Part shown: in pieces, positions 35,201-46,459 of the stretch
How the letters are laid out: each line of letters begins with the position of its first letter
How positions within the stretch are numbered: position 1 is the stretch's first letter
From: Apostichopus japonicus
Taxonomy: Eukaryota; Echinodermata; Holothuroidea; Aspidochirotida; Stichopodidae
NCBI RefSeq assembly: GCF_037975245.1
Contig: NC_092581.1
Span: forward strand, 13,545,303 to 13,609,302
Reading direction: 5' to 3'
DNA: 64,000 nt
Translations under genes and position numbers: made by a program
Notes under the pieces: generated by a model
Told to the model about the DNA's origin: nothing
Database searches by the model: none
The model's input: only the letters and a program-made list of their open reading frames with translations

Positions 35201-38200
35201 ACAATTGCTATACAATATTTTTGTTGCATAGCAGTTCCCCAATATTGAATAGCAGTTTTGAAATAACCACAAAACGGACCAAATGTTGGCGATCAATGTA
35301 TTAACTAGAAAATGTTTGTTTATTATTATTATTTATACTAGTGTTGCTACGATAATCGTTTTCAATATCGGTATCGGCCGATATTTGCAATATCGGCAGC
35401 ATATCGGTAAAATTTTGCCTAATTGCCGATAACAGCAAACCGATATTGAACTTTTCTTTTTAACAGCAGAGCTACCTGTATTTATTTATACTTGCAATGA
35501 TTTGTTAATCTGCCCAAGACATCCATTTCTTTAGCGTCAGTTAAAATCAGATTCATTTTCGATTAATATCCATGGAAACCTGACTCTCCGTAACATCTAA
35601 AAACACGTCTACGGCGCGCGAATATAACCAATGACCTTCGTGAACCTTGGCCTACACACAGCATTAGTGCAGCATATATACACTGTACTAACCATTCATT
35701 TCCTCAAAGGCCTCCATGAAAACCTTGAACATGATGCATACAGTAACTGCACAGTTCAGCAGTGTTGGAAAACCTTGTTCAATTTCCCGCGAACACACTG
35801 TCGATTTCCCGCCGGTGTTCGCCTGCCTAGCACGCGTAACGTGCGAGCATAAAGGCGTGGTGTCCAGGGGCCCGTCTTAGGGCTATGGTGGGGTCATGGG
35901 GTAGAACCCCTCGTGGGGATCCTGGGGGCGAAAGCCCCCGAAAATTGTCATTTTTTGCGATGTCTGGCGATGAAAAAAATCGCAGTTGAGGATGCAAAAT
36001 ACTGACAACTTTTTTTATTTAAATTGTCACGAAACTGATGAAAATTTAAAATGACAAGTTAAAGTAGCTATATTATCGTATAAAATGAAAAGAGATTTAA
36101 TCTGTCTTTCAATCTTTAAAAAGTGCAACTTACAAAACTTCCGATATTATGAAACAAACAACGTTCAGCAAAGCCCCGTTTCTAGACTGCCTAACAATGA
36201 ATAGCGTGCACTATGCGTACATTTTTTACAACTGCAGTGTTTAACCCTATACCCAACTACTGTACCACGGTACATGTACTGTGAATTTGCCCAGGTACCT
36301 TCCCAACAACTGTGAGCTCATCCCCTGTGTAACACCTGTTTGTTAACATTTTTTGGCACGTTGCCAGGGAGTTTAGTTACGTGAGATCCGTAACCGCCGA
36401 GGTGGTTAGGCTATTTGCTTTGGTAGGATAATATTTTTTCAGGTTTTTTTTCGCTATACGGTCAAGTGAATAAGTTGTACATTGAGTATAAACTCAATAA
36501 ATTATAACTTCTACATTGTGTTACTAAGTTAAGGTTTGAGTGTTTGCTCCCAAATCTGACTAGGAATTTGTATCGCACAAATCGGCACAATGTGCGATGC
36601 TGATTTGGAAACGTCTCGCAAGTTTGTCGTTTTGGATCGCATTTTGCGATGGGATACCGGAAAAATCGAACACTGGCTGTATCGTTTGTACACTGTGCTG
36701 TGGTTATTGACCGCAGCTGTAATTACTGACTGTACACTAGAGTCTAATTAACAATGGTAACAAGCTGTGTGTGTGTATTGTGGTGTATTGTGGTGTCTAA
36801 CACTTCTGTTACACTTCATTCGAAACTAGGTCAGATTTCCGGCATAAGACCTTTCTTTTTGCGCGAGTCTTCACACCCTTTAAAAGTTAACTTTTTCCTT
36901 TAGTTTGGCTTTAAGTTATAGAGTTACCAGTCAACCTAAAATTTTTGTCACCTTGTCTTGTCCATTTTGAAAATCTTCGTAAATTGCATTTAATAAAAGT
37001 TTCTTTTTTGTGTCTATTCCTTCAAAGATTGACGCCTTACCAGAGGTAGTCGATGCCTTAAAGGGACAGGACATCGACGTGTACGTGGACGGAGGATTCC
37101 GGACCGGGTCAGATGTCATGAAAGCCCTCGCTATGGGAGCGAAAATGGTCTTCCTCGGTCGACCAGCGATATGGGCTCTCGCAGTGAAGGTATCAGGTCA
37201 CATTTGTATATAAAACTAGGCTTTTATCACTGAAAAATATACCTGATTTACTTTGATAAATTAGGATCATTGATCAATGTACTGATTAGTTAATATTTCA
37301 AGTTAATTTGATAAATCAAACTAATCGAAAACCTAAAAGTTTAGTTTTCTGATGGTGGGCTCTTTGCTGTCCAGGTACTCTTGATTTCTGCAATATATAA
37401 CAAAATCCAGTGCTTAATAATTACATATACTTGGATTCAATAAACCTGGGTTATGACCCCCCTCTCCCCCCCCAAAAAAAATTGGTTTATCAATTGATAA
37501 TCAATAACTTAAACACTGATAAACTTTTAAAATTTTAGAGGAATAATTTCTCAACTTTGCACTTGTTAAATTACCAAATTGCACTCTTTGTTTTCTTCTT
37601 TTATCTTTTTTCTTCTTTTGCTTGCAATGTTAACCTTCCTAAATATTGTTCTTCGATCATCGGGCTTGCCCCTTCAATATATCACTGACCCTCTTACTCC
37701 TTTGCGTCAGTCAACTACTGTTACGCTTCGCTCTTACTATCATGCGCATTTGCAATGAACTCCTGGTCCATGCATGTACCCGCACTCGTTATGGCGATTG
37801 TGCCTTTTCTGTCGCTGCGACTTTCTCTTTGGAACAAACTCCATTTCACGTTCGTGCCTCTCCCTCCCTCTGTATTTTCAAGAGACAACTTGAAACATTT
37901 CTGTTTGATTCCTAGTTTCATTTTTTCCTTGGTTTCCTTTGTCTTTTTTCTACTTTGTAAACCGCTTTGAAACGCTGTATGAAGTGCTATATAAATATAA
38001 TTTATTGTTTTTATTGTTATTTCTTTTATGGTTGTACAGGGTGCTGACGGTGTTTGCAACTTGCTTGAAAACTTGGAGAATGACTTAGATTACACAATGG
38101 CCTTATGTGGTAAGGATGGAAAGCTTTTCGTATTTAAAATCTGTCAGAATTGGCATTGGACAAATTTACTATTAAATTACTGAAATATGAAATTTCTTTA

Positions 38201-39439
38201 GTGTTTCTAAAGCAAGGATGATCACTAAAATTGATCTTTTGTGCCAGATTGAAGTTATGCACCCAATCTGTGGGCCCTCCTGTGACAAAACTGGGAGTAT
38301 TTCATCGAATGGGGGAAAAAAACATGAACAGGTGCAATTGCCCATCTGTTAATTATATTGAAATATCCCTATACAAAGGCCCTCAATTTACCAGATTATA
38401 CTTATGGCATATTTTGCCTCGCTAAAGTTCTGTGGGCTATATTTTTAACAGGGATTTTTGAGAATATTCTCTCTGTCTGTACCTGGGTTTTAACAAGATA
38501 TTTGTGTTAGATGTTTGTGAGTGTCCACTGTATAATTCAGTACGTATTAGGGCATAATTTATTTACACAGTAACATATCAGCAATACTGAATGAAACAGT
38601 TTGTTAAATGGTTACCCCTTGGGTGCAGTTGCTACGTAATCTAGCAAAGGGTGGTGTCAGTTACAATTGGGCAAACTAAATGCCCTTCTACATGTATATT
38701 AGTAAATATATCAATTAAGCATAAGAAGTCTGAAAGCCACGAATGGAGAAATATTTGAGGGATTTTTCTTGTGCTTAATTTGACAGATATATTATGGTCT
38801 ACATTTTTTCGTATTTGGCTTGGAAGTGCTGACAGGGCCTGGTCACATTTGTTCATTTTCATAAATTACAGTAAAAAAGTTTTTTTCCAAAGACTCAATA
38901 CTAACACACTTTATCCAGTATACATGATTAGTATGTTGTTTGTTGTTACTGTTGTGTTCTCGTAGTTAGAAAGATTGCCAATAATGTTTATCATCATCGG
39001 GAACAGCCTGTGTACCTGTCGCAACTTCTCTTCCATATATTCCAACTCGCACACTTCGTTCCTCCAACTAAATGTATTTAACTGTTCCTAAACCACGCTT
39101 GAAGACCTATGGTTACAGAAGCTTCGAATACTCTGGCTCTTATCTCTGGAACAAGTTACCAGATCACATTCGAACATGCTCTAAACTTTCTACATTCAAA
39201 AGTCTTCTTAAGACCCATCTTTTCACTTGTTCTTTTGTAAATTAATCTGCTTTCTTTGTAAAGCGCCTTGAGCAGTGGAATTTTGTCTACTAATTTGGCA
39301 CTATATAAGTCTCATTTATTATTAATATTATTATTTTTATTATTAATGAGCTTGTTTTTTGTTTACAGGATGCAACAAAGTTAGCGATCTGGGTCGCAGT
39401 CATCTACGCTACAAATCTCAACTACCCTGTCGACTTTGA
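26226..39439 (+). CDS. HAO1/HAO2-like: FMN-dependent 2-hydroxyacid oxidase, complete, eight exons
   Basis: Oxidises L-2-hydroxy acids to 2-oxo acids, reducing O2 to H2O2; the family is peroxisomal. Exons: 26226-26365, 27813-27964, 30434-30692, 33255-33427, 34393-34484, 37028-37189, 38040-38109, 39369-39439. All have GT/AG borders and matching phases, giving 372 aa (human HAO1 370). Family landmarks: GYYSAG (first Tyr 27), SNWASNS (Trp111), VITIDVP (Asp161), IVKGVL (Lys237), [10 protein letters not shown] (catalytic His261, Arg264) and the FMN-phosphate region [24 protein letters not shown]. By alignment, human HAO1 Tyr132 is Phe133 here and Arg167 is Trp168. [13 protein letters not shown] and an R-L ending resemble HAO2 more than HAO1. 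The C-terminus CRL fits the peroxisomal PTS1 pattern. Introns 1, 3, 4, 5, 6 and 7 carry mobile elements. Confidence 0.95.
26649..27203 (-). mobile_element. Composite piggyBac-like MITE with captured HAO exon 6/intron 5 sequence
   Basis: Lies in intron 1 of the oxidase gene, reversed. Parts in window order: a right-terminal MITE fragment (26649-26675, GGTGTGAAGACTCGCGC); 17 nt matching the first bases of HAO exon 6 on the minus strand with two mismatches (26679-26695); about 145 nt matching the end of HAO intron 5 including its splice acceptor (26696-26840); then a full MITE copy (26845-27203) ending TCTTCAATGCC. TCAA (26645-26648) and TTAA (27204-27207) flank the unit, consistent with the TTAA duplication of piggyBac-like elements with one mutation. 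The donor is the copy at 34984-36879 plus its right flank. Confidence 0.82.
28494..29055. repeat. Tandem duplication in HAO intron 2, period 321 bp
   Basis: CTGGCTGACTAAATACC recurs at 28494 and 28815. The following sequence (CATTGTGCTGATTGACTT, CATCATTGACTGGTTTAG, GCTCTTTTGTCTCGGAGTTG) is nearly identical in both. The second copy lacks two segments of about 22 and 60 bp, so the copies have diverged by deletion. No coding content. Confidence 0.9.
30725..31265. mobile_element. hAT-type MITE in HAO intron 3
   Basis: Left end CAGTGGCGGACTGGCC; right end CCAGTCCTCCCCTG is its near inverted copy. TATATATA lies on both sides (30717-30724, 31266-31273), an 8-bp duplication, though low in complexity. 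541 bp, non-coding, just after the exon 3 donor. Confidence 0.75.
33615..33718 (+). other. G-rich tract in HAO intron 4, possible RNA/DNA quadruplex
   Basis: Several runs of three to six G (GGGG, GGGGG, GGGGGG) separated by short A/T-containing loops on the transcribed-sense strand. The base pattern would permit G-quadruplex folding; nothing shows that it is used. Confidence 0.5.
33990..34345. mobile_element. hAT-type MITE in HAO intron 4
   Basis: Left end CATAGGCGTACAGTAGGAG and right end CTCCTACGCCTATG are inverted. GTTATATC (33982-33989) and ATTATATC (34346-34353) form an 8-bp duplication with one mismatch. 356 bp, C run near the right end, non-coding. It lies about 50 bp upstream of the exon 5 acceptor, close enough to affect branch point or tract choice. 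Confidence 0.82.
34984..36879 (+). mobile_element. piggyBac-like MITE in HAO intron 5, split by a hAT insertion
   Basis: About 370 bp of MITE sequence: left end AGGCATTGAAGACTCGC, right end GCGCGAGTCTTCACACCCT, flanked by TTAA (34980-34983 and 36880-36883). It matches the copies at 26845-27203 (reversed) and 57144-57496. A 1.5 kb hAT-type element (35156-36675) interrupts it. TTAA flanks with inverted ends suggest a piggyBac-type element; no transposase is encoded. Confidence 0.8.
35156..36675. mobile_element. hAT-type element nested in the piggyBac-like MITE
   Basis: Left end CAGTGTTCGA, right end TCGAACACTG, a perfect 10-bp inverted repeat. The 8-bp duplication GCTGTATC lies at 35148-35155 and 36676-36683. 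The uninterrupted MITE copies at about 57290 and 27045 show the empty-site sequence. Internal parts (35870-36480) match the MYCBP intron element in reverse, although the termini differ. A tract rich in ATCGG/CCGAT (35360-35460) looks like a further hAT-type end inside it. Confidence 0.92.
37655..38020 (+). mobile_element. 3' end of a non-LTR retrotransposon in HAO intron 6
   Basis: Encodes a decayed ORF2 tail of CR1/L2 type: [19 protein letters not shown], then [20 protein letters not shown] and a stop at 37913-37915. Next come AACCGCTTTGAAACGCTGTA and TGCTATATAAATATAATTTA. 5'-truncated; no target duplication was read. It ends about 20 bp upstream of the exon 7 acceptor region. Confidence 0.75.
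38970..39352 (+). mobile_element. 3' end of a second non-LTR retrotransposon in HAO intron 7
   Basis: Across small frameshifts it reads PVYLSQLL, then [40 protein letters not shown] and LF, a typical CR1/L2-like ORF2 C-terminus. It is followed by AAAGCGCCTTGAGCAGTGGA, GGCACTATATAAGT and an ATT-rich tail ending just before the exon 8 acceptor. Confidence 0.75.
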
Positions 39440-39660
39440 AGACTTAAACAATACCGAAGGATAAATTTAACTACAACTCCTGAACGGCTGATGCATTTTC
39501 TATATTTATTCCATTGTTGTAAATGTCAATATTTTATAATCTTCATAGTTCCTTATATATGATACACATCAGGAGATGTTCTGCCTTATAGCAATGTACC
39601 AATGAGCTTACTAATTTTTTTAATTTTGGAATCTACTTCTTTTTTTTGAAGTTATTTTCA

Positions 39661-39666
39661 ATTAAA
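39661..39666 (+). terminator. Possible HAO poly(A) signal ATTAAA
   Basis: ATTAAA about 220 nt after the stop codon, followed by a GT-rich stretch. It is also present in the downstream duplicate (about 40803). It is a common variant signal, and nothing else proves its use. Confidence 0.35.
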
Positions 39667-39814
39667 CATTCAGTTTAGATTCTGTCGTTGTATATCACTG
39701 AGACGTTTCACTTTTGGTCTTTCTACTTTTTGACAAGAGGATATTTATATTATACAGAGTAGGCTGTTATTATTCTTCAGTATTGTTATTATTGTTATGA
39801 TATTGTAATCTACT

Positions 39815-40173
39815 CAGGTACTTTTGAGTGGGGGGCTGAAGACTGATGGCCGGCCTGGGGGAGGGGTCTAAGGGGAGGGGGTGGCCCCCTCCCCTTTGGT
39901 TTTTTTTTGCATTTCCAGGTGGCCTCAGATGCAATTTGGTGCAGTATAAATGTTGAGCACACTTCAACACCCACTCCATTTTGTAAATAATTTTGCATTT
40001 TCACCTGGCCTTAGATGCAATTTGGTGCTCCAAATGAGATTTTTTTCTCATTTGGAAATGAAAAAGGGGTTTTCTGACTAGCGAAGCAGGGGGGGGGGGC
40101 GGAATGATACTTCCGCCCCCCCCCCCACATTTTTCACTGGGGGGGCTGGCGCCCCCCGGTTCCTACGCCCTTG
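39815..40173. mobile_element. hAT-type MITE inserted in duplicate copy 1
   Basis: Left end CAGGTACTTTTGAG; right end TTCCTACGCCCTTG. The 8-bp duplication AATCTACT lies at 39807-39814 and 40174-40181. The paralogous copy at about 40950 reads straight through (GTAATCTAATATCCC), a natural empty site. Internally a segment of about 100 bp (CAGATGCAATTTGGTGC / TAGATGCAATTTGGTGC) is repeated. G and C runs flank the right part. Confidence 0.88.
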
Positions 40174-43100
40174 AATCTACTATCCCATTATGTACACTGT
40201 CATGTAATAATAGTATTTAGTTTTTATACACCATAAATCATTTATCTGCAGTACTCATAAATAAGTGTAACGGTCGTGGCAAGACGAAAATAAGGATGGT
40301 TTTGTACAAAAGTTGGAGTCACCGCAATTTATTCTACTCGCAGTCGCACATAGACCCCATGGCTCCGTAAAACTATCGAAATACAAAAATAGAAAACTTA
40401 CAGTACTAAATACAACATTTTATCATTTTATAGTTTGTTTTTTGGCACAAATAGAACTAAACAAATTTCACTATTGCATGAACATTTACCAGCAAACACA
40501 CACGAAGAAAGCATTTAACTTATAATATATAAACACCAAAATACCTCTTTAGCCCTTTAACATCGAGAACATCAAGAAACAACTGGTCCCTATTACAAAC
40601 AGCATTATATTACGTGGCATTACTTTCCAACCATTTTGCAAGTAATTCTCAGATGGCTGAATATAATCAGCAAAATTTTAATGTTCATAGTTCCTCATAT
40701 ATTATACACATCAGGACATGTTCTGCCTTATAGCAATGTACCAATGAGCTTACTAATTTTTTTTAATTTTATAATCTAATTTTTTCTTGAAGTTATTTTC
40801 AATTAAACGTTCAGTTTCGATTCTGTCGTTGTTTATCACTGAGCCGTTTCACATTTGGTCTTTCTACTTTTTGACAAGAGGATATGTATTTTATACAGAG
40901 TAGGCTGTTATTATTTGTCAGTATTGTTATTATTGTTATTATATTGTAATCTAATATCCCATCATGTACACATTCAGGTAATAATAGTACTTAGTTTTCA
41001 TACACCATAAATCATTTATCTGCAGTACTCATAAATAAGTAATCAGCAAGATTTGCGGAAATCAGTTTGTGCATATTAAGAAAGGTTTGATACGAAAGTT
41101 CAAGTAAGAAGTGCAGCATATGGTTCTAAGTGTGTATATAAGTATGTAAATTCCAATAGGTAGGCCGAGTACTTTTGCCCTGTAGGCTGGAATTACACGA
41201 GGACACTAATTGCCTACATACGGACACTGTAGGCTAGTCTGTACTGTATGAATCACAGATTTATTCTCACATTACAGATGCAGTGGTGTGTGCTGGGATG
41301 TGTTTACAATTAACTTATGAATATGTATTTATATCGCAATGTAATAAACATTTAAGAATATCTATAAGAATAATATATGGAGGGATTAGTTCTATGTTTG
41401 ACAGGTTATCGTGAAACAGGGTAATATTGTGATACGCCTTGAGCACCTTTTTTTGGTGGATATATATGCTCTTTATAAATCCTCAATATTATTATAATAT
41501 TATGAATATCCTTGTAGAAGGATTAACTTCATTTTTGTGTAAATCAGAGTAGTATTAAAATAAGAATTTATGACAAATATTTTTTTATGTACAATCATGC
41601 TTGAAAACTTAACTTCAAGTAAATATGATAAGAAACGAAGAGGCTTAAACAAAGCACATGAATTTAATATATTGATGTTGTACTAGCCACGTATATTATT
41701 ATGTATCATTTGTACATGCATCACTGTTGTGTGGGTCATCAGACATTGTACTACAGCAGGCATAGTACAATTTGTGTAACAGTGTAATCATATACAATGG
41801 TGTCAAATTATTCCCACGGCAGTGCGACTGTCTGTTGTGATATTAAGAAAACAAAAGAAAACACTTGTATATCTTAACAGAATTTGAACTACTGGATAGT
41901 AGGGAATGAAACATGCAAAGTATGGTATTAATATTGAATTGTTAACAGTGGAATGGTTGGATTTCTGGGTTAGATTATAATCCAAGATCTGGATAAAAGT
42001 GACCTGGATTATCGAGGTTTTACTGTAATTCATTACACACAAAAAGAAAGAATAACCGACATTTCCTAGCTTGCAAAATATATTAAAATTTGTATTTATT
42101 TATTTTTTATTATTTCTCTAAAATTTAAGGAAGTTATTATAACTTTAATATTGGCAATAATATGCATATTACCATTGGTGGTTATTAAAAATCCATTGTT
42201 ACTGTATGTATTTTTGCCCCTTGTATTCAATTTTTCAAAGGTACATACTCTATTGGGTTAATTGATTATTGATCAGTATACTGCCCCCAATTCTAGCATA
42301 CTAAAAACTATCCAGAACTTCTTTGCAAAAGTATCAATAATTGATTTTAACATCTTCAACCATAAACACCTTGTGGCTATATTTATCTAGGAGAGCTTGC
42401 ATGTGCCTATATCAGCTATTTTATAAGCTGTATATTTGAACATGTAAAACTGCCAAATACATTAAAGGCCTAGCTGCATTATAAGCTGAGCATTTCTTGA
42501 TTGAGTTTTAATTTTTATGGTTTTCTAGAATTTCTTGGATTGAAAATGTACTGGTTATAGTTCTTTGCAACACTGCATACATAAACATGATATGCTGGTA
42601 GGGATATTCTGTGGTTCTGAATATTGGAGTTTACCAACAGTGTTAGCTATAGTCGAAGCTTACTTGTGCTCCTGGTTGTTTGTCTGTTATGGAACTGATC
42701 GGGCTGTTATGCAGTGGAGTCTCCTTGGTAAATGACTTAACCGCGCAAAAGGAACTAAAAATGGTATAAATTTTTTAGGCAAATATTACAGTATATTTAC
42801 ATATTAAATCATCTTGCAATAATATATGTTGACAGTTAAGTAACCAGTGGAGTGGAGAACAAAGAGTTCTGAACAAACCCTATCTCCCTAGGGCCTCTCC
42901 TCTCTCTTCATCCTCCCTGGTTCCTCTCCTCTCAGCCATCATGCTTCTCTCTCTTCAACCTCTTATCCTCCCATTGGCTCTCTCCCATCATTCCGCTTAC
43001 CACGTTCCACCTGTCGCCATATTCCCCTCGTTCCACCTCTTCCCCCACCCTCCACGTGTCCCACTCCCAGCCTATATCTTCCGCGTAATCGACAGTCTAC

Positions 43101-43289
43101 AAGGTAATTCTGCAGAAAGTAGTCGTAATAATCAAACGGTAAATAAACTGCTCTGATTTACTATCGAGTCCCTTTAAAAAAGGCACTCTAATGTGCAATA
43201 ATGCATAGCGCCACCTTTTTGATGAAAGTCATTTGTCAATGTTGAGCCCGCAGGTATCCTTAATTAAACGTACGCTCCGTAATACGGAT

Positions 43290-43856
43290 CAAGGGCGGCA
43301 GAACCGGGGGGGGGGCACAGGGGGCACGTGCCCCCACTTTTCCTCAGGGTTAAAAATGTGCCCTTTTTCTACATAAAAATTGAGGTGTCTCAAGTCAGCG
43401 AGAGGCCAGGGAACCAGAATGAACACTCGGGAAGGGCCGTTACTGGCCATCTGAGGGGTTTGTAAAACCTACGCCCCTGACTTTTAATGAATTTATGTGG
43501 GTCAAACTCAAAGCTATTTCGAATGGAAACAATTTGTTAAGATATTAACAAGAAATAAACTCTAATTCGGAAGATTCCTACATTAGCAACTAGCATGATT
43601 TCACCTATTTGTCTCAATAGAAAACTTGTTCCTTGTTTCCCAATTGGCACATTGGATATTGCAGTGCTAGTATGCATATTTTCCTTGAGGGGGGGGGGGG
43701 GGGGCGTTGATGGAGTCATGTGTATACGCAAATAAGATAATACAATAAGAGTTATAAAGGGTACTAAATATCAGGCTACATCAGTCCAATCGAATTTCTG
43801 CAAAGTGCCCTTTGATGTCGGTGCCCCCCAGATTAAAAGTGCTCCCGCCGACCTTG
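43290..43856. mobile_element. hAT-type MITE
   Basis: Left end CAAGGGCGGCAG and right end (complement) CAAGGTCGGCGG are inverted repeats. ATACGGAT (43282-43289) and ATACAGAT (43857-43864) are an 8-bp duplication with one mismatch. It carries GTGCCCCC/GGGGGCAC motifs near both ends, a G run, and the subterminal motif GGGCCGTTACTGGCCATCTG at about 43434 shared with other elements here. 567 bp. Confidence 0.82.
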
Positions 43857-46205
43857 ATACAGATCAAATGAATACTTACTGCAAACTTGAAACGTTCTCT
43901 TCCTTCGAAATAAACGTGGACAAACAGCGATTATACTTTCATGGTGTGCTCCCTTCGTGCGATGTATTTTCTTTTTTTATACGATACGAAAAGGCAGGGA
44001 GCCACATCAAATATAAGCTTCACATATAGGCCTATGTATTGCATGTTTTCAGGTAAGTTTGATTGACCACTGCTCCAGGCATTAATTTTGTGGCAATTAC
44101 TCATCCATACCTTCGTTATTTACCCAAAATATTCAAGGCTTTTTTATACGTTTGCTACACATAAGTGGAATGTTAGTGCAGCCACAACGCACAGCATTTT
44201 AACCATTTCCTTATTTCACCTAGCAATAATCTTTTCTTATAGAAAAAAACAGTTTTCTTAATTTCCGTTCCATTTCGGTAATTTTTTTTATTACATATAG
44301 TTTGTACGAAAAATAAAACAGAAAATCCTGTTTTCCCTCGTTCACTACTCCTACATGATTACACGAACCACGTGCAACGGAGGCCCATACACACAGACGT
44401 AAAGCTATCAAGCTTTCAATCTACTAGGTTGGTGATTGACAGTCAAACTAATGCAGAGTCCGACAAATTGTTGGTATTGATTTTGTCTCTATAACAGTCA
44501 GTCAGTGTGTGTTGCTGTGATGGCACAGTTCAATTTCGTTTTCATACAATCACTCCACAGTGGTAGTTGGTAAAATTTTTATAGGGTAAAATGCGATAAA
44601 ATATTTGGATGGATGCTACAGCTTCAAAAGATTTCTTTTAGCCCACTGGGTGGTGTCTTTTTGGACCTATAGAGATGTAATTCGGGTAGCAGACGACACA
44701 AACTTCATCCAGTGCTGACGTTGAACATACAGTAGGAGTACTGTATTGTGTAGCTTACAGAATGACAGGTGTCCTGTGTAAGTGAATGTATGTGTGATGT
44801 TTGCTCTTTCCTGACGCAACTTGGAGCTTTATTTATTTTGAAATGGAGGTGTTACTGGACGTAACATATGCTTAGTGTATTTCGGTAGCATTTTTTCGCT
44901 ATTCGTCATTAAAGATTAAGGTAAAATACTATAGTCTATTTCATTAGATATGATTTTTTTTCAAGGAAGCTCTCAGTTCGGCTAAGCATAAGTGAATACA
45001 GTTTAGAATCCGTCGTACATGTTTAGAAATTAATTTTATCATAAACCTAGGTTATAGGCTACAGAAGAAACTTACAATAGGCTTAAGTAACACCACGGCT
45101 TGCCCTTAGTAAAATTTAGAAATTTGGTCAAAGTAATACTACCGTTATTATTATTACGCCAAAATGAGTGTATGGCGATCAGTGCAAATTACTACACAGT
45201 CCCCCTACCTAGCCTACAGCCTAAATCAATGCAGCCTTTGTTGGCTATGTTCCGTTACTAAATTTCCCATTCAGCCATACTAGACCTAGGCCTAAATGTA
45301 AGACCTATCTATTTTGTTAGATATGTCACACTCAACTTGGACATTAATGAGTACATGAAACATTGTTCTCTCATAAAGAGGTGCAATAATAAATCTTGTT
45401 CAGATTGTAACTTTTAATGACAACAACAATTTGGCCATCATGATGAACTTTCTAGGAATATAGTAAAGGCTTCATAATTGACACCTTCGTAATTGACGCA
45501 CCTTCAAATATTACTAGCAACGATATAGCAGGCAACCTAAACTTTTTGCAGCCAACAAGAGTTAAAATTTGGATGAATTTTAATCTATTTATGGGATATG
45601 CTGATCAAATTGTGTTTTTATTTAAAAGCTTAATTTTAACACTCTCTCCCAGTTTTGCATGCTTTATCTTTTGCATTTTGAAATCTTACTCCCTAAAAAT
45701 AAGCAAAATTACCTCAATATGATACCACTTCTCTCTGGGACCTGACCTTAGAGGCTCAGAGCATACCAAACAGCATCCAAAGTCAATGGATGATACTTAG
45801 GCCTATACACTACAGTTAGCTTTTTTTGTGGTCAAATTCTGCTCAATTGTACATTGCATATATAGTAGGCACAGAACAATAAATATTTTGAGATCAATAC
45901 ATTTCTGAGGAACTACATATATGAAAAACACATACAGTTGAGTGATTTGGATTATTTGTTGATCGGGTATATCATTAATCAAATCCTTAAGTGTGTCAAT
46001 TATAAGCCCACTATGCTACTAACATAGTCCAAACTCATTGGACATAAACCTAACTTATTATTTCCCTGACTTGTTAATGCACTAATTTTGAGATTTGTCA
46101 GACAAGGTAAGTCTTGGCTTGGATGACAGTACAAAGTAGCATACTTTTTTTAATATAATGAGGGAACATTTTAAGCTATAATTCAATCATAATGAAAGTC
46201 CGCAT

Positions 46206-46325
46206 ACCTTCCTTCTTTCCCCTCCCTCCCCTCCCTCCCTTCCTCCCTCCCCCTCCTTTCCCCTCCCTTCCTCCCTCCCTTCCTCCCTCCCCCTCCTTTC
46301 CCCTCCCTTCCTCCCTCCCCATCCT
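46206..46325. repeat. Pyrimidine tandem repeat (CCTTCCTCCCTC)n
   Basis: About 120 bp of C/T-only sequence with imperfect 12-40 bp units (CTTCCTCCCTCCCCCTCC recurs). Reading frames through it on either strand are low complexity and not genes. Confidence 0.9.
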
Positions 46326-46459
46326 TCCATCTGTTCTCTTCCTGTCTGTAATAGTAATGGGCAGTTATGATCACATCGTAAATCTATAATAATTGAGATT
46401 AGATATAATTACTTGATGATTCTAAAGAAATGCATAATTAAGGTAAAAAGAGAGAGCTC

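Larger units (their letters stand above)
39543..41040 (+). repeat. Direct duplication downstream of HAO (copies 39543-40270 and 40683-41040)
   Basis: Copy 1 starts CATAGTTCCTTATATATG at about 39545; copy 2 starts CATAGTTCCTCATATATT at about 40686. Both continue through GTTCTGCCTTATAGCAATG, TTCTGTCGTTG, TTTGACAAGAGGATAT and TTATCTGCAGTACTCATAAA. Copy 1 is longer only because of the insertion at 39815-40173. The duplicated part probably includes the HAO 3' UTR and its poly(A) signal region. Confidence 0.92.

Noticed and set aside
34922-35296. 124-residue minus-strand frame
   Set aside because: Runs through the piggyBac-like MITE and the hAT end in HAO intron 5; no conserved protein features.
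42941-43156. Pro/Leu-rich 71-residue frame
   Set aside because: Produced by a pyrimidine-rich tract; no support for transcription or translation.
46183-46389. Pro/Ser/Leu- and Glu/Gly-rich frames on both strands
   Set aside because: Arise from the pyrimidine microsatellite.
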